Assembly: GCF_000284295.1 (NCBI RefSeq)
Contig: NC_017093.1
Coordinates: 1,488,001-1,552,000, forward strand
From: Actinoplanes missouriensis 431
Lineage (GTDB): Bacteria > Actinomycetota > Actinomycetes > Mycobacteriales > Micromonosporaceae
Length of the DNA stretch: 64,000 nucleotides
Direction of reading: 5' to 3'
Below are positions 28,353 to 36,767 of this stretch, piece after piece (the stretch's first letter is position 1; each line of letters opens with the position of its first letter). The notes under the pieces were generated by a model. The model saw nothing but the letters and a program-made list of their open reading frames with translations, ran no database searches and was not told the origin of the DNA. A program made the translations under genes and the position numbers.

Positions 28353-29488
28353 AGCCCGGCCTCCTTGCGGATGTCACCGACCAGGCCGGGCAGCACCGCG
28401 AGGAACCGCTCGATCTCCTCGGGCGTGGTGTCCCGGTGCAGCGACACCCGGACGTTGCCGTGGCTGAGTACGCCCATCGCCTCCAGCACGTGGCTGGGCC
28501 GCAGCGTGGACGACGTGCACGAGGAGCCGGACGACACCGCGAAACCGTGCCGGTCCAGCGCGTGCAGCAACGCCTCGCCGTCCACGTAGAGGCAGCTGAA
28601 CGTGACCAGGTGGGGCAGCCGGTCGGCCGGGTCGCCGACGATCTCCACGTCCGGCACGGTGGCGGCCACCCGGTCCCGGATCCGGTCGACGAGCGCGCTC
28701 AGCCGTACCCTCTCGGTCTCGGCCTCGGCGGCGACGGCCCGCAGGCTCGCCGCGGCCGCGACCACCGCCGGCAGGTCGAGCGTGCCCTGCGAGCGCGGGT
28801 TATAAAGATCATCTTGGGGCAGCGGTGAGATCCACCGCACACCCTTGCGCACCACCAGGACACCCACGCCCGGCGGACCGCCCCACTTGTGGGCGCTCGC
28901 GCTGAGAAGAGACCATCCCGAGGGTACGGGCATCCGCCCCACCGTCTGGGCGGCATCCACGAACAACGGCACGCCGGCCTCCGCGCAGAGTTCCGCGGCG
29001 GCTGCCACGGGCTGCGCCGTGCCCACCTCGTGACTGGCACTGATCAGGCTCGCCAGGGCGACGCCCGGCGCCGCGACGGCTCGTCCCCAGGCCTCCAGGT
29101 CGAGTCTGCCGAGACGGTCCACACCCACCTCGGAAACGTCCGACCAGGACAGCAGGACGGCGGAGTGCTCGATCGCCGAGCGGACCAGGGTGCTGCCGGC
29201 CCGTTTGCGTCCGGCCAGGCCACCGAGGACAGCGGCTTGAGCGGCGGCTGTGCCGGAGGGCCAGAAGGAGACCTCGTCCGCCCGTACCCCCAGGATCTGC
29301 GCGACCACCGCGGTGGCCGCCTCGCGCAGCTGCTGGGCCCGGCGCCCGGCCGCGTAGAGCCGCGCCGGGTCGGCCCAGCCGTCGGCGAGCGCTGCCAGCA
29401 GCGCCTCCTTTGTCACCGGATGGAGGGGAGCCGCGCTTGCGGCGTCCAGGTATACCGGCTGCCCGGCCGGATCGCCTGTGTAATCCAC
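28349..29488 (-). CDS. Cysteine desulfurase (class V aminotransferase fold)
   Basis: 379 aa PLP enzyme removing sulfur from cysteine as persulfide. PLP lysine is in SASAHKWGGPPG; the cysteine loop is SSGSSCTSSTLRPSHVL, where the catalytic Cys is present. The long Cys loop (SSTLRPSHVL) indicates the NifS/IscS-like class. GTG 29488 follows TACCGT by 7 nt, so translation may be leaderless. It is paired with the TusA-like gene and divergent from ctaC. The role could be tRNA thiolation or cofactor sulfur supply. Confidence 0.88.
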   Translation of the reverse strand: MDYTGDPAGQPVYLDAASAAPLHPVTKEALLAALADGWADPARLYAAGRRAQQLREAATAVVAQILGVRADEVSFWPSGTAAAQAAVLGGLAGRKRAGSTLVRSAIEHSAVLLSWSDVSEVGVDRLGRLDLEAWGRAVAAPGVALASLISASHEVGTAQPVAAAAELCAEAGVPLFVDAAQTVGRMPVPSGWSLLSASAHKWGGPPGVGVLVVRKGVRWISPLPQDDLYNPRSQGTLDLPAVVAAAASLRAVAAEAETERVRLSALVDRIRDRVAATVPDVEIVGDPADRLPHLVTFSCLYVDGEALLHALDRHGFAVSSGSSCTSSTLRPSHVLEAMGVLSHGNVRVSLHRDTTPEEIERFLAVLPGLVGDIRKEAGL

Positions 29489-29653
29489 ACTCCGAACGGT
29501 ATCGTCCGGTTGTCCGGGCGTTTGCTTTCGATCGACCTACGCCCCCCGGTGGCGGGCGGTCCGGTCTTGGTCGAGTAGTGTGCGACCGTCGGTGAGCCTT
29601 GCCGCCAGGTGTCCGTTTTCGGGCCGGCGGCGCTGCTAAGGAGGCAGAAGCAG

Positions 29654-30589
29654 GTGGGCGCAAGGAGTTCGGCCACACGGCCGCGGGCAGTAGGCCGAGC
29701 GGCCGGGCTGGGTCTCGGCGGTGCGACGCTGCTGACGCTGCTCTCGGGTTGTTCGCTGCAGGACTGGGGCGACACGTTCAGCCACTTCGGATGGCCGAGC
29801 AACGGCATCAGCCTGCAAGCGCACGAGATGTACGACCTGTGGATCGCATCGGTGATCGCAGCTCTCGCAGTCGGTATCGGCGTGTGGGGCCTGATCTTCT
29901 GGTGTGTGATCCGGTATCGCAAGCGCGGCGACGAGCTGCCCGTGCAGACCCGGTTCAACATGCCGATGGAGATCCTCTACACGGTCACGCCGGTCCTCAT
30001 CGTCGCGGTGCTCTTCTACTACACCGCGATCGTGCAGACCAGCGTGGACAAGCTGTCGAAGAACCCCGACCAGGTCGTCGAGGTCGTCGCTTTCAAGTGG
30101 AACTGGCAGTTCAACTACCGCGACGGCATGGGCGAGAAGGCCAACACGGTGGCGTCGACCATCGGGTCCTCGGACGTCATCCCGATCCTGGTGCTGCCGG
30201 TCGGTGAGAAGATCCGCTTCGAGGAGACCAGCAAGGACGTCATCCACTCGTTCTGGGTGCCGGAGATGCTGTTCAAGCGGGACGTCTTCCCGGGCAGCGT
30301 GCGCAACGTCTTCGAGGTCACGCTGGACAAGGAAGGCCGCTACGTCGGGCGGTGCGCGGAGCTCTGCGGCACCTACCACGCCTTCATGAACTTCGAGCTG
30401 GTCGTCGTCTCCCCGACGAAGTTCGACCAGTTCCTGGACTCGAAGAAGACGGGCGCCTCGACCCAGGAGGCGATGGCTGCGATCGGGTTCACCGGTGCGG
30501 AGTCGTACGCGACGACCACGTCGCCGTTCAACACCCGCCGCCAGCAGCACAGCTGGAACCAGCCCGAGACCGTAGCCGCAGGGAAGTAG
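29654..30589 (+). CDS. ctaC: Cytochrome c oxidase subunit II
   Basis: CuA-bearing subunit of the aa3 oxidase; 311 aa. A lipoprotein-like signal (LLTLLSGCS, lipobox Cys about 33) is followed by two membrane helices and a periplasmic cupredoxin domain. CuA ligands are H198, C234, C238, H242 and M245 (GRCAELCGTYHAFM). GTG 29654 has AAGGAGG 9 nt upstream; the longer ORF start at 29609 lacks this. Followed 7 nt later by ctaF. ctaD is not next door, as in mycobacteria. Confidence 0.95.
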   Translation: MGARSSATRPRAVGRAAGLGLGGATLLTLLSGCSLQDWGDTFSHFGWPSNGISLQAHEMYDLWIASVIAALAVGIGVWGLIFWCVIRYRKRGDELPVQTRFNMPMEILYTVTPVLIVAVLFYYTAIVQTSVDKLSKNPDQVVEVVAFKWNWQFNYRDGMGEKANTVASTIGSSDVIPILVLPVGEKIRFEETSKDVIHSFWVPEMLFKRDVFPGSVRNVFEVTLDKEGRYVGRCAELCGTYHAFMNFELVVVSPTKFDQFLDSKKTGASTQEAMAAIGFTGAESYATTTSPFNTRRQQHSWNQPETVAAGK

Positions 30590-30596
30590 GGGCGAC

Positions 30597-31058
30597 GTGC
30601 GCACCGAATACAAGATCTTCGCCGGCGTCGCCGTCTTCCTCTTCGGAGCGGCAGCGGTGTACGGCTTCTACACGCACGCGACCGCCACGGACGGCGCGGT
30701 CAGCAGCGGCTCGGCGTACGCGGGCGGCACCGAGTGGGTCGGCGTCGTCGCGCTGATCCTCTCCGGCCTGCTCTGCTCGATGTGCGCCGGCTTCTTCTGG
30801 TTCGTCGCCCGGCGCATCGACCTGCGTCCGGAGGACCGCGAGGACGGCGAGATCGCCGAGGGCGCCGGCGAGGTCGGCTTCTTCAGCCCGGGCAGCTACT
30901 GGCCCTTCGGCATCGCGCTCTCCGCGGCGATCGCCGGCATCGGCCTGGTCTTCTGGATGTGGTGGCTGCTGGCCTTCGGCCTGATCTGCGTCATCTTCGC
31001 GTCCTGCGGCCTGCTCTTCGAGTACTACTCGGGAACCCGGCACCCGGCCGAGCACTGA
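30597..31058 (+). CDS. ctaF: Cytochrome c oxidase subunit IV, actinobacterial
   Basis: 153 aa with four membrane helices, starting MRTEYKIFAGVAVFLFG (GTG at 30597). Contains FFSPGSYWPFG, a hallmark of the actinobacterial CtaF family. Encoded 7 nt after ctaC, so co-transcribed, and ended by a strong terminator. It is a small structural subunit of the aa3 oxidase in the bcc-aa3 supercomplex. Confidence 0.93.
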   Translation: MRTEYKIFAGVAVFLFGAAAVYGFYTHATATDGAVSSGSAYAGGTEWVGVVALILSGLLCSMCAGFFWFVARRIDLRPEDREDGEIAEGAGEVGFFSPGSYWPFGIALSAAIAGIGLVFWMWWLLAFGLICVIFASCGLLFEYYSGTRHPAEH

Positions 31059-31073
31059 GCACTGAGCACGACG

Positions 31074-31109
31074 GAAAGGCCCGCATCCCCTCGGGGGTGC
31101 GGGCCTTTC
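31074..31109 (+). terminator. Terminator after ctaCF
   Basis: Twelve-bp perfect stem (31074-31085 with 31098-31109) around an additional CCCC/GGGG pairing, immediately after ctaF. It ends 2 nt before the stop of the convergent gene, so it may serve both. Confidence 0.85.
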
Positions 31110-31110
31110 G

Positions 31111-31314
31111 TCATGCCGCTCGGCGCTGCTCGGGGGCTATCTTGCGGCTGGTGGGTGGCAGCCACATGTGTACGACGATCGGGGCGACCACCTCCGCCGC
31201 ACCGCAGCGGGTGCAGACGAGCTCGGGGCAGTCGTCGTGGCCGTCCTCGCAGGGCGGGACCTCGAACAGCATGTCGCCGTCGCAGATGGCGCAGCGGAGT
31301 TCGCGTTCACGCAC
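31111..31314 (-). CDS. Small zinc-ribbon-like protein, 67 aa
   Basis: GTG start at 31314 behind GGGGAAGGAG. Six cysteines are arranged as CAIC, CEDGHDDC and CTRC, typical of a zinc ribbon, followed by a hydrophobic VVAPIVVHMWLP stretch and a basic tail. No assigned function. It is convergent with ctaF. Upstream (31315-31522) is an AT-richer region with two GTTCGTTCG direct repeats (31345 and 31359), where its promoter probably lies. Confidence 0.7.
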   Translation of the reverse strand: MRERELRCAICDGDMLFEVPPCEDGHDDCPELVCTRCGAAEVVAPIVVHMWLPPTSRKIAPEQRRAA

Positions 31315-31522
31315 GGGTTTCTCCTTCCCCTTCGCCGGAAGGCCGTTCGTTCGGGAGTGTTCGTTCGTTTGTCGCAGCGTTCAAAATTACCCGAATGTCA
31401 TTCAGACGCTGTCACGTATTTCGGACATTTTCGGGCATTGGCGTCGGCGTGTTGCCGGTTTTTGTCACTCGCCAGGTCTACTCGGCCGCTTTCGCCGCCC
31501 TTACCCGCGGTTTCGGCCGCTG

Positions 31523-31591
31523 TTACTCCGCGGCTTTGGTGGCCCTTACTCCGCGGCTTTGGTGGCCCTCACTCCGCGGCTTTGGCGGCCC
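31523..31591 (-). repeat. 23-bp tandem repeat covering the trpD stop codon, three units
   Basis: Units 31523-31545 and 31546-31568 are identical; 31569-31591 differs at two positions and contains the trpD stop and last codons. Each unit begins (plus strand) with TTA or TCA, the complement of a stop codon. A decayed unit is visible at 31501-31522. Confidence 0.9.
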
Positions 31592-32627
31592 GCGCCGAGG
31601 CCACCCAGCGCTCCAGCTGAGCCGTCACAGCGCCGGAGTCGATCGTGTCCTGGGCCCGGGCGATTCCGGCCCGCAGCGCGTCCCTGAAGTCGCCGGGGAA
31701 GCCACTCTGTGCCGCCAGGGCCGCCGCCGCGTTCAGGACCACGGCGTCCCGGACCGCTCCGGCCTCGCCGGCGAACGTCCGGTGCGCCACATCCGCGTTG
31801 AACGCCACGTCGCCACCACGCAGCGCGTCCGGCGCGCTCCGCGGCAGGCCCAGCTCGGTCGCGTCGACCAGCAGTTCCTCCACGGCGCCGTTGCGGGCCA
31901 GCCAGATCCGGGTCGGCGCGGCGGTGGTGAACTCGTCCAGGCCGTCCTCGCCGCGCATCACCAGCGCCGAGTCGCCCCGCTGGGCGAACACCTCGGCCAT
32001 CACCGGCGCCATCCGCGGGTCGAAGCAGCCGACCGCGGCCGCCGTCGGGCGGGCCGGGTTGGTCAGCGGGCCGAGCACGTTGAAGAACGTGGGAACGCCC
32101 AGCTCCCGGCGGGTCACCGAGGCGTGCCGCATGCCGGGGTGGTAACGGGCCGCGAAGCAGAAGCCGATGCCGGCCTCGGCGACGGTCCGGGCCACGCCGG
32201 CCGGGCCGAGGTCGAGCGGGATGCCGAAGTGCTCCAGCAGGTCGGCGGTGCCGGTGGTGGACGACGCCGACCGGTTGCCGTGCTTCACCACGGTCACCCC
32301 GGCGGCCGCGGTCACGATCGCCGCCATCGTCGAGATGTTGACCGTGTTGGCCCGGTCGCCGCCGGTGCCGACCACGTCGACCGCGCTGGTGCGCACCTTC
32401 TCCGGCAGCTCCACCAGGGTGGCCGCCGACAGCATCGCCTGGACCAGGCCGGCCAGCTCGGCGGGTGTCTCGCCCTTGGCCCGCAGCGCCACGGCGAACC
32501 CGGCGATCTGCGCCGGGGTGACGTTGCCCGCCATGATCTCGCCCATGGCCCAGGCGGTGTCCGCGGTGGCGAGCTCCTCGCCACGGATCAGAGCACTCGT
32601 CAGGTTGGGCCAGGTACGTGCGGCCAT
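31569..32627 (-). CDS. trpD: Anthranilate phosphoribosyltransferase
   Basis: Second step of tryptophan synthesis, joining anthranilate and PRPP; 352 aa. The PRPP loop [14 protein letters not shown], the KHGNRSASS motif and GPLTNPARP are all intact. ATG 32627 fits the family start ([13 protein letters not shown]). No other trp gene is adjacent; the same isolated placement near the cytochrome bc genes is found in mycobacteria. The last codons are part of a 23-bp tandem repeat that continues beyond the stop. Confidence 0.95.
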   Translation of the reverse strand: MAARTWPNLTSALIRGEELATADTAWAMGEIMAGNVTPAQIAGFAVALRAKGETPAELAGLVQAMLSAATLVELPEKVRTSAVDVVGTGGDRANTVNISTMAAIVTAAAGVTVVKHGNRSASSTTGTADLLEHFGIPLDLGPAGVARTVAEAGIGFCFAARYHPGMRHASVTRRELGVPTFFNVLGPLTNPARPTAAAVGCFDPRMAPVMAEVFAQRGDSALVMRGEDGLDEFTTAAPTRIWLARNGAVEELLVDATELGLPRSAPDALRGGDVAFNADVAHRTFAGEAGAVRDAVVLNAAAALAAQSGFPGDFRDALRAGIARAQDTIDSGAVTAQLERWVASARAAKAAE

Positions 32628-32653
32628 GGCAGGGCCTTTCGTCAAAAGGGGGT

Positions 32654-33070
32654 TTACTGGGCCTGGGTGCCGAGCGGGATCGCGCCGGCCCGGCGGGCGC
32701 GCAGCAGGCCGGCCACGGTCTGACCGGTGGTCACCGGGTCGAGCGGCGCGAGCAGGGTCGCGTCGACCTGCGAGTACGCCGCGAGCCAGCGATCCGCGGC
32801 GCGGGCGATCACGACGCAGGTGGGCGGGGGAGTCAGGTACTCGTCCTTGGTCTGCCGGGCGATGCCGAGACCGCCGGCCGGCGCCGCCTCGCCGTCGAGG
32901 ACCATCAGATCGATCTCGTACTCGTCGAGCAGGCGGCGGCACTCCTCCCACGAGGAGGCGTCGGTGAACTCGACTTCCAGGTCGGCGGCGGGCCGCGGGC
33001 CGATGGCGAGCCGGATCCGGTCGCGCACGGCGGCGTCGTCGCTGTAGAGCAGAACGGTGTACTCGCTCAT
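32654..33070 (-). CDS. Divergent response-regulator receiver domain, stand-alone
   Basis: 138 aa, receiver fold only. The acidic pair D11-D12 and a possible phospho-acceptor D59 (DLMVLDG) are present. The conserved Thr/Ser after strand 4 is Ala (VVIARAAD), and the Lys before strand-5 Pro is Ala (TLLAPLDP). Phosphorylation-dependent switching is therefore doubtful. ATG 33070 follows GAGGTGG. It lies between ctaG and trpD, 26 nt upstream of the latter. No histidine kinase is adjacent. Confidence 0.8.
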   Translation of the reverse strand: MSEYTVLLYSDDAAVRDRIRLAIGPRPAADLEVEFTDASSWEECRRLLDEYEIDLMVLDGEAAPAGGLGIARQTKDEYLTPPPTCVVIARAADRWLAAYSQVDATLLAPLDPVTTGQTVAGLLRARRAGAIPLGTQAQ

Positions 33071-33103
33071 CTTGTGCCCCACCTCACGTATTGAGTCCCG
33101 GAG

Positions 33104-33132
33104 ATCGTACCGAATCTGTTATTGAGTGTCCG
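33104..33132 (-). promoter_or_regulatory. Candidate promoter for the receiver gene
   Basis: On the minus strand CGGACA (33132-33127), 17-nt spacer, TACGAT (33109-33104). It overlaps the last codons of ctaG. Confidence 0.4.
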
Positions 33133-34057
33133 GCTCCGGTGGCCGCCCGGCGGCGATCGCCTCCTGCCGGTCGAGGGCGCGGTCGATCCGTTTCGCCTCC
33201 CGCTCCGACTGCCGGACCCACTGCACCACCAGGATGCCGAGCATCGTGACGCTGACGATCTCGCCGCCGGCCCACAGGATGCCGCCCGCGGTGACCTGGT
33301 CGGCGTGCGGATCCATCCAGCTCAGGCCGAGGTTCGGGTACCAGTCGCCGCCGAGCAGCTCCTTGCTCTGCATGATCGTCAGACCGAGCACCGTGTGGAA
33401 CGGGACGGAGAGCACCATCAGCAGCGCGCGGCCCGGGTACGGCCAGCGGTTCGGCAGCGGGTCCAGCCCGAGCAGCGGCCAGAAGAAGAGGCAGCCGGTC
33501 ACGATGAAGTGCAGGTGGACGAACTCGTGGAACCAGACGTGCTCCAGGGTCAGCCGGTACACGCCGGTGAAGTAGAGGACGAACGGGTTCGCGATGAAGA
33601 TTCCGAACGCGACAAGGGGGAACGTCAGCACCCGGACGTACCGGCTGTGCAGCAGCTTCAACAGGACCTTGCGCGGTTTCTTGTCGAGCACCCGCAGCGC
33701 CAGGGTGGTCGGCGCGCCCAGGGCCAGGAAGATCGGTCCGACCATCGAGAGCACCATGTGCTGGACCATGTGCACCGAGATCAAGGTCGTGTCGTACGCC
33801 TCGATACCGGTCACCGACACCGCCGCGATGGAGCCGAGTCCACCTGCGACGAAGGCCGCGGTCCGTCCGCCCGGCCAGTGGTCGCCACGCTGACGCAGAC
33901 GCCAGACGCCGTACAGGTACAGCGATGCCGAGACCACCAGACCCAGAGCGATCAGACTGACCAGGTTGAACTCGGTGAAGATCGCCGCTGGACTGAAAGG
34001 CGGGAGTCCAGTATCCCCGCTGGACGCCGCGAGGAGGGGCATTTCGTCGAACAACAC
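33119..34057 (-). CDS. Cytochrome c oxidase assembly protein, caa3 CtaG type
   Basis: 312 aa polytopic membrane protein with about seven helices. Family features include HMVQHMVLSMVGP, ALGAPTTLALR, HEFVHLHFIVTGCLFFWPL and YPGRALLMVLSVPFH, which carry His and Met residues suited to copper handling. This family assists CuB or CuA assembly of aa3 oxidases (known from Bacillus CtaG). GTG 34057 or TTG 34054 are possible starts. Divergent from ctaE-qcrCAB, which fits a role in oxidase biogenesis. Confidence 0.88.
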   Translation of the reverse strand: MLFDEMPLLAASSGDTGLPPFSPAAIFTEFNLVSLIALGLVVSASLYLYGVWRLRQRGDHWPGGRTAAFVAGGLGSIAAVSVTGIEAYDTTLISVHMVQHMVLSMVGPIFLALGAPTTLALRVLDKKPRKVLLKLLHSRYVRVLTFPLVAFGIFIANPFVLYFTGVYRLTLEHVWFHEFVHLHFIVTGCLFFWPLLGLDPLPNRWPYPGRALLMVLSVPFHTVLGLTIMQSKELLGGDWYPNLGLSWMDPHADQVTAGGILWAGGEIVSVTMLGILVVQWVRQSEREAKRIDRALDRQEAIAAGRPPEPDTQ

Positions 34058-34151
34058 CCCTTGAGGCTAGGCCTACCCGCTGGTCACAGAATATTCCGGG
34101 CTGTCTTCGGTGCCGGATTGGGGACCCCGGGGGACCTTGGACCTAGTTCGG

Positions 34152-34763
34152 ATGAATAATGAGGCCGTGACAGCGGCAGCCATCGACAAGAGCCGGATCC
34201 ACTCGCTGACCCGACCCAACATGGTCAGCGTCGGGACCATCGTGTGGCTCTCCAGCGAGCTCATGTTCTTCGCGGCGTTGTTCGCGATGTACTTCTCCAT
34301 CCGGGCGGCAGCGCCCGAGCAGTGGGAGGAGCACACCGAGCATCTCAACATCCCATACGCCACCACGTTCACCGTGATCCTGGTGCTCTCCTCGGTGACC
34401 TGCCAGCTGGGCGTGTTCGCGGCGGAGAAGGGTGACGTGTTCGCGCTGCGGCGCTGGTTCACGATCACCTTCGTGATGGGCCTGATCTTCGTGCTCGGCC
34501 AGGCGAACGAGTACCGCGAGCTCGTCCACCACGGCGTCAAGCTGAACGGTGACGGGTACGGCTCGATGTTCTACCTGACCACCGGGTTCCACGGTCTGCA
34601 CGTGACCGGTGGCCTGATCGCCTTCATCGTCTACATGATCCGTACGACCATGGGCCGGTTCACGCCGGCACAGGCGACGTCGGCAATCGTCGTGTCGTAC
34701 TACTGGCACTTCGTGGACATCGTGTGGATTGCCCTGTTCGCCATGATCTATTGGCTGCAGTGA
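34152..34763 (+). CDS. ctaE: Cytochrome c oxidase subunit III
   Basis: About 203 aa with five membrane helices. Family motifs are [34 protein letters not shown] and the C-terminal [17 protein letters not shown] 34167 is an alternative start close to the conserved [17 protein letters not shown]. First gene of the ctaE-qcrC-qcrA-qcrB operon; the 52-nt gap to qcrC contains CAGAGGG. Part of the obligate bcc-aa3 supercomplex of actinobacteria. Confidence 0.95.
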   Translation: MNNEAVTAAAIDKSRIHSLTRPNMVSVGTIVWLSSELMFFAALFAMYFSIRAAAPEQWEEHTEHLNIPYATTFTVILVLSSVTCQLGVFAAEKGDVFALRRWFTITFVMGLIFVLGQANEYRELVHHGVKLNGDGYGSMFYLTTGFHGLHVTGGLIAFIVYMIRTTMGRFTPAQATSAIVVSYYWHFVDIVWIALFAMIYWLQ

Positions 34764-34815
34764 CCAGCGCCGACGGCGAGGATCCCAAGCAACAACACCC
34801 AGAGGGACATAGCAG

Positions 34816-35664
34816 ATGACTTCTGACACCCCCGCCCGTAGGCGTGCCCGGGTGTTCTCCCGGCGGCGGACCGCGCCCAGCCGGGCCCGCCGGCGGCTCG
34901 GTGCAGCGGTACGCATGATCGCGGCGCTCGCGCTGGCCGGAGGCGTGTACACCGCCTTCACCCCGGGCGCGTTCGCCGAGGACAACGTCCAGCTCTCCGC
35001 CGCCGCTCAGGAGGGCAAGGCGCTCTTCGACAACAGCTGCATCTCCTGCCACGGGCGGGACGGGCAGGGCGTCGAGGACCGCGGACCGAGCCTGATCGGC
35101 GTCGGCTCTGCCTCGGTCGAGTTCCAGGTCAGCACCGGCCGCATGCCGATGACCCGCCAGGAAGCTCAGGCCGAGCAGAAGAAGCCGCAGTTCGACGAGG
35201 ACCAGACCAAGCAGATCGCGCAGTACATCCAGGAGCTGGGTGGCGGTCCGGAGATCCCCGAGGGCTCGCTCGTCGAGGACCTGGAGACCAACCCGGAGGC
35301 GCTGGCGCGCGGCGGTGAGCTGTTCCGCATCAACTGCACCTCCTGCCACGGCTTCGGCGGTGGCGGTGGCGCCCTGTCGTCCGGCAAGTTCGCTCCGAGC
35401 CTGCACGACGCCACGGCCGACCAGATCTACGCGGCGATGCTGACCGGACCGCAGAACATGCCGGTCTTCGGTGACAACCAGCTGACGCCGGAAGAGAAGC
35501 GCTCGATCATCACGTACATCCAAACCCAGCTCCAAGAGGACCGGGACCCGGGCGGCCTGTTCAACCTCGGTCGGTACGGCCCGTCGACGGAAGGCATGGC
35601 GATCTTCCTGGTCGGCATCGTCCTCCTGGTCTTCACGTCGCTCTGGATTGCGGGGAAGTCATGA
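34816..35664 (+). CDS. qcrC: Diheme cytochrome c of the bcc complex
   Basis: 282 aa. A signal/anchor segment (about 30-52), two cytochrome c domains with CISCH (C75-H79) and CTSCH (C174-H178), and a C-terminal membrane helix (about 258-277). The two hemes carry electrons directly from the bc complex to the CuA site, so no soluble cytochrome c is required; this is the actinobacterial arrangement. Its end overlaps the qcrA start (ATGA). Confidence 0.96.
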   Translation: MTSDTPARRRARVFSRRRTAPSRARRRLGAAVRMIAALALAGGVYTAFTPGAFAEDNVQLSAAAQEGKALFDNSCISCHGRDGQGVEDRGPSLIGVGSASVEFQVSTGRMPMTRQEAQAEQKKPQFDEDQTKQIAQYIQELGGGPEIPEGSLVEDLETNPEALARGGELFRINCTSCHGFGGGGGALSSGKFAPSLHDATADQIYAAMLTGPQNMPVFGDNQLTPEEKRSIITYIQTQLQEDRDPGGLFNLGRYGPSTEGMAIFLVGIVLLVFTSLWIAGKS

Positions 35665-36767
35665 CGGCTGTGCACCACGCGGGCGAGGCCGGCACCCCGC
35701 CGGTCGACGTGAACGACCCGCACCTGTCGCGGTTCGACATCGTCAAGGAGGGCCTGCGGCGCGACGACATCGAGATCGTCACGTACGAGTCGCAGTTCCA
35801 CGGCCAGAACTCCAAGGCCGAGAAGCGGGTCGTCCGCAACATCTCGCTGCTGTTCGCGATCTCCGGCATCCTGACGCTGGCCTTCATCGTCTTCTACATC
35901 GTGTGGCCGTGGGAGTTCGAGCTCGGCAACACGATGAGCGACTACTACACGCCGATCCTGGGCATCACGCTCGGCCTCGGCCTGCTGGCGCTCGGCTTCG
36001 GCATTCTCGCCTGGGCGAAGAAGCTGCTCCCGCACGAGCTCTCCATCCAGCAGCGGCACGACAAGCCGTCGCCGGACGACGAGCGGCTGATCACCGGTCA
36101 GACCGCGATGTTCGTCGCCGACGAGCTCGGTGTGCAGCGCCGCCCGCTGCTCAAGGGCGCCATCGCGCTCGGTCTCGCTCCGGTGGGCGTCGCGATCGGC
36201 GCGCCGATCATCGGTGGCCTGATCGAGAACCCGCACAAGGGCGACCTGCCGATGATGTTCACGACCGGCTTCAACCCCGGGAACAACGGTGGCAAGCTGG
36301 TCCGCCTGGTCCGTGAGGACGGCAGCGCGATCCGCCCCGAGGACGTCAGCACCGGTGGTCAGATGACCGTCTTCCCGGGCATCCCGGGCGGCGCCACCAA
36401 CCACTGGGCCGACTCGCCGACGCTGCTCATCCACCTCCGGGCGGACGACGCGGCCGAGACCCGCCGGAACGCTGACGCCGACAGCAACGGCCGGAACGTC
36501 GGGTCGATGTGGGGCAACTTCGTGGCGTACTCCAAGATCTGCACGCACGCCGGTTGCCCGGCGAGCCTCTACGAGCAGCAGACGAACCGTCTGCTGTGCC
36601 CGTGCCACCAGTCGCAGTTCCTCATCACTGACAACGCGCAGCCGGTCTTCGGGCCCGCGACTCGGCGTCTGCCGATGCTGCCGCTTACAGTGGACGAGGA
36701 AGGTTTCTTCGTGGCAGCGTCCGACTACAAGGACACCGTCGGACCTGACTTCTGGGAGCGGCCATGA
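35661..36767 (+). CDS. qcrA: Rieske iron-sulfur subunit of the bcc complex
   Basis: 368 aa, longer than mitochondrial-type Rieske proteins and with about three membrane helices before the cluster domain, as in other actinobacteria. The 2Fe-2S ligands are in CTHAGC (about residue 294) and CPCHQSQF (about 314), with GPATRRLPMLPL after. It passes electrons from menaquinol to the diheme cytochrome. Overlaps qcrC and qcrB by 4 nt each. Confidence 0.96.
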   Translation: MTAVHHAGEAGTPPVDVNDPHLSRFDIVKEGLRRDDIEIVTYESQFHGQNSKAEKRVVRNISLLFAISGILTLAFIVFYIVWPWEFELGNTMSDYYTPILGITLGLGLLALGFGILAWAKKLLPHELSIQQRHDKPSPDDERLITGQTAMFVADELGVQRRPLLKGAIALGLAPVGVAIGAPIIGGLIENPHKGDLPMMFTTGFNPGNNGGKLVRLVREDGSAIRPEDVSTGGQMTVFPGIPGGATNHWADSPTLLIHLRADDAAETRRNADADSNGRNVGSMWGNFVAYSKICTHAGCPASLYEQQTNRLLCPCHQSQFLITDNAQPVFGPATRRLPMLPLTVDEEGFFVAASDYKDTVGPDFWERP

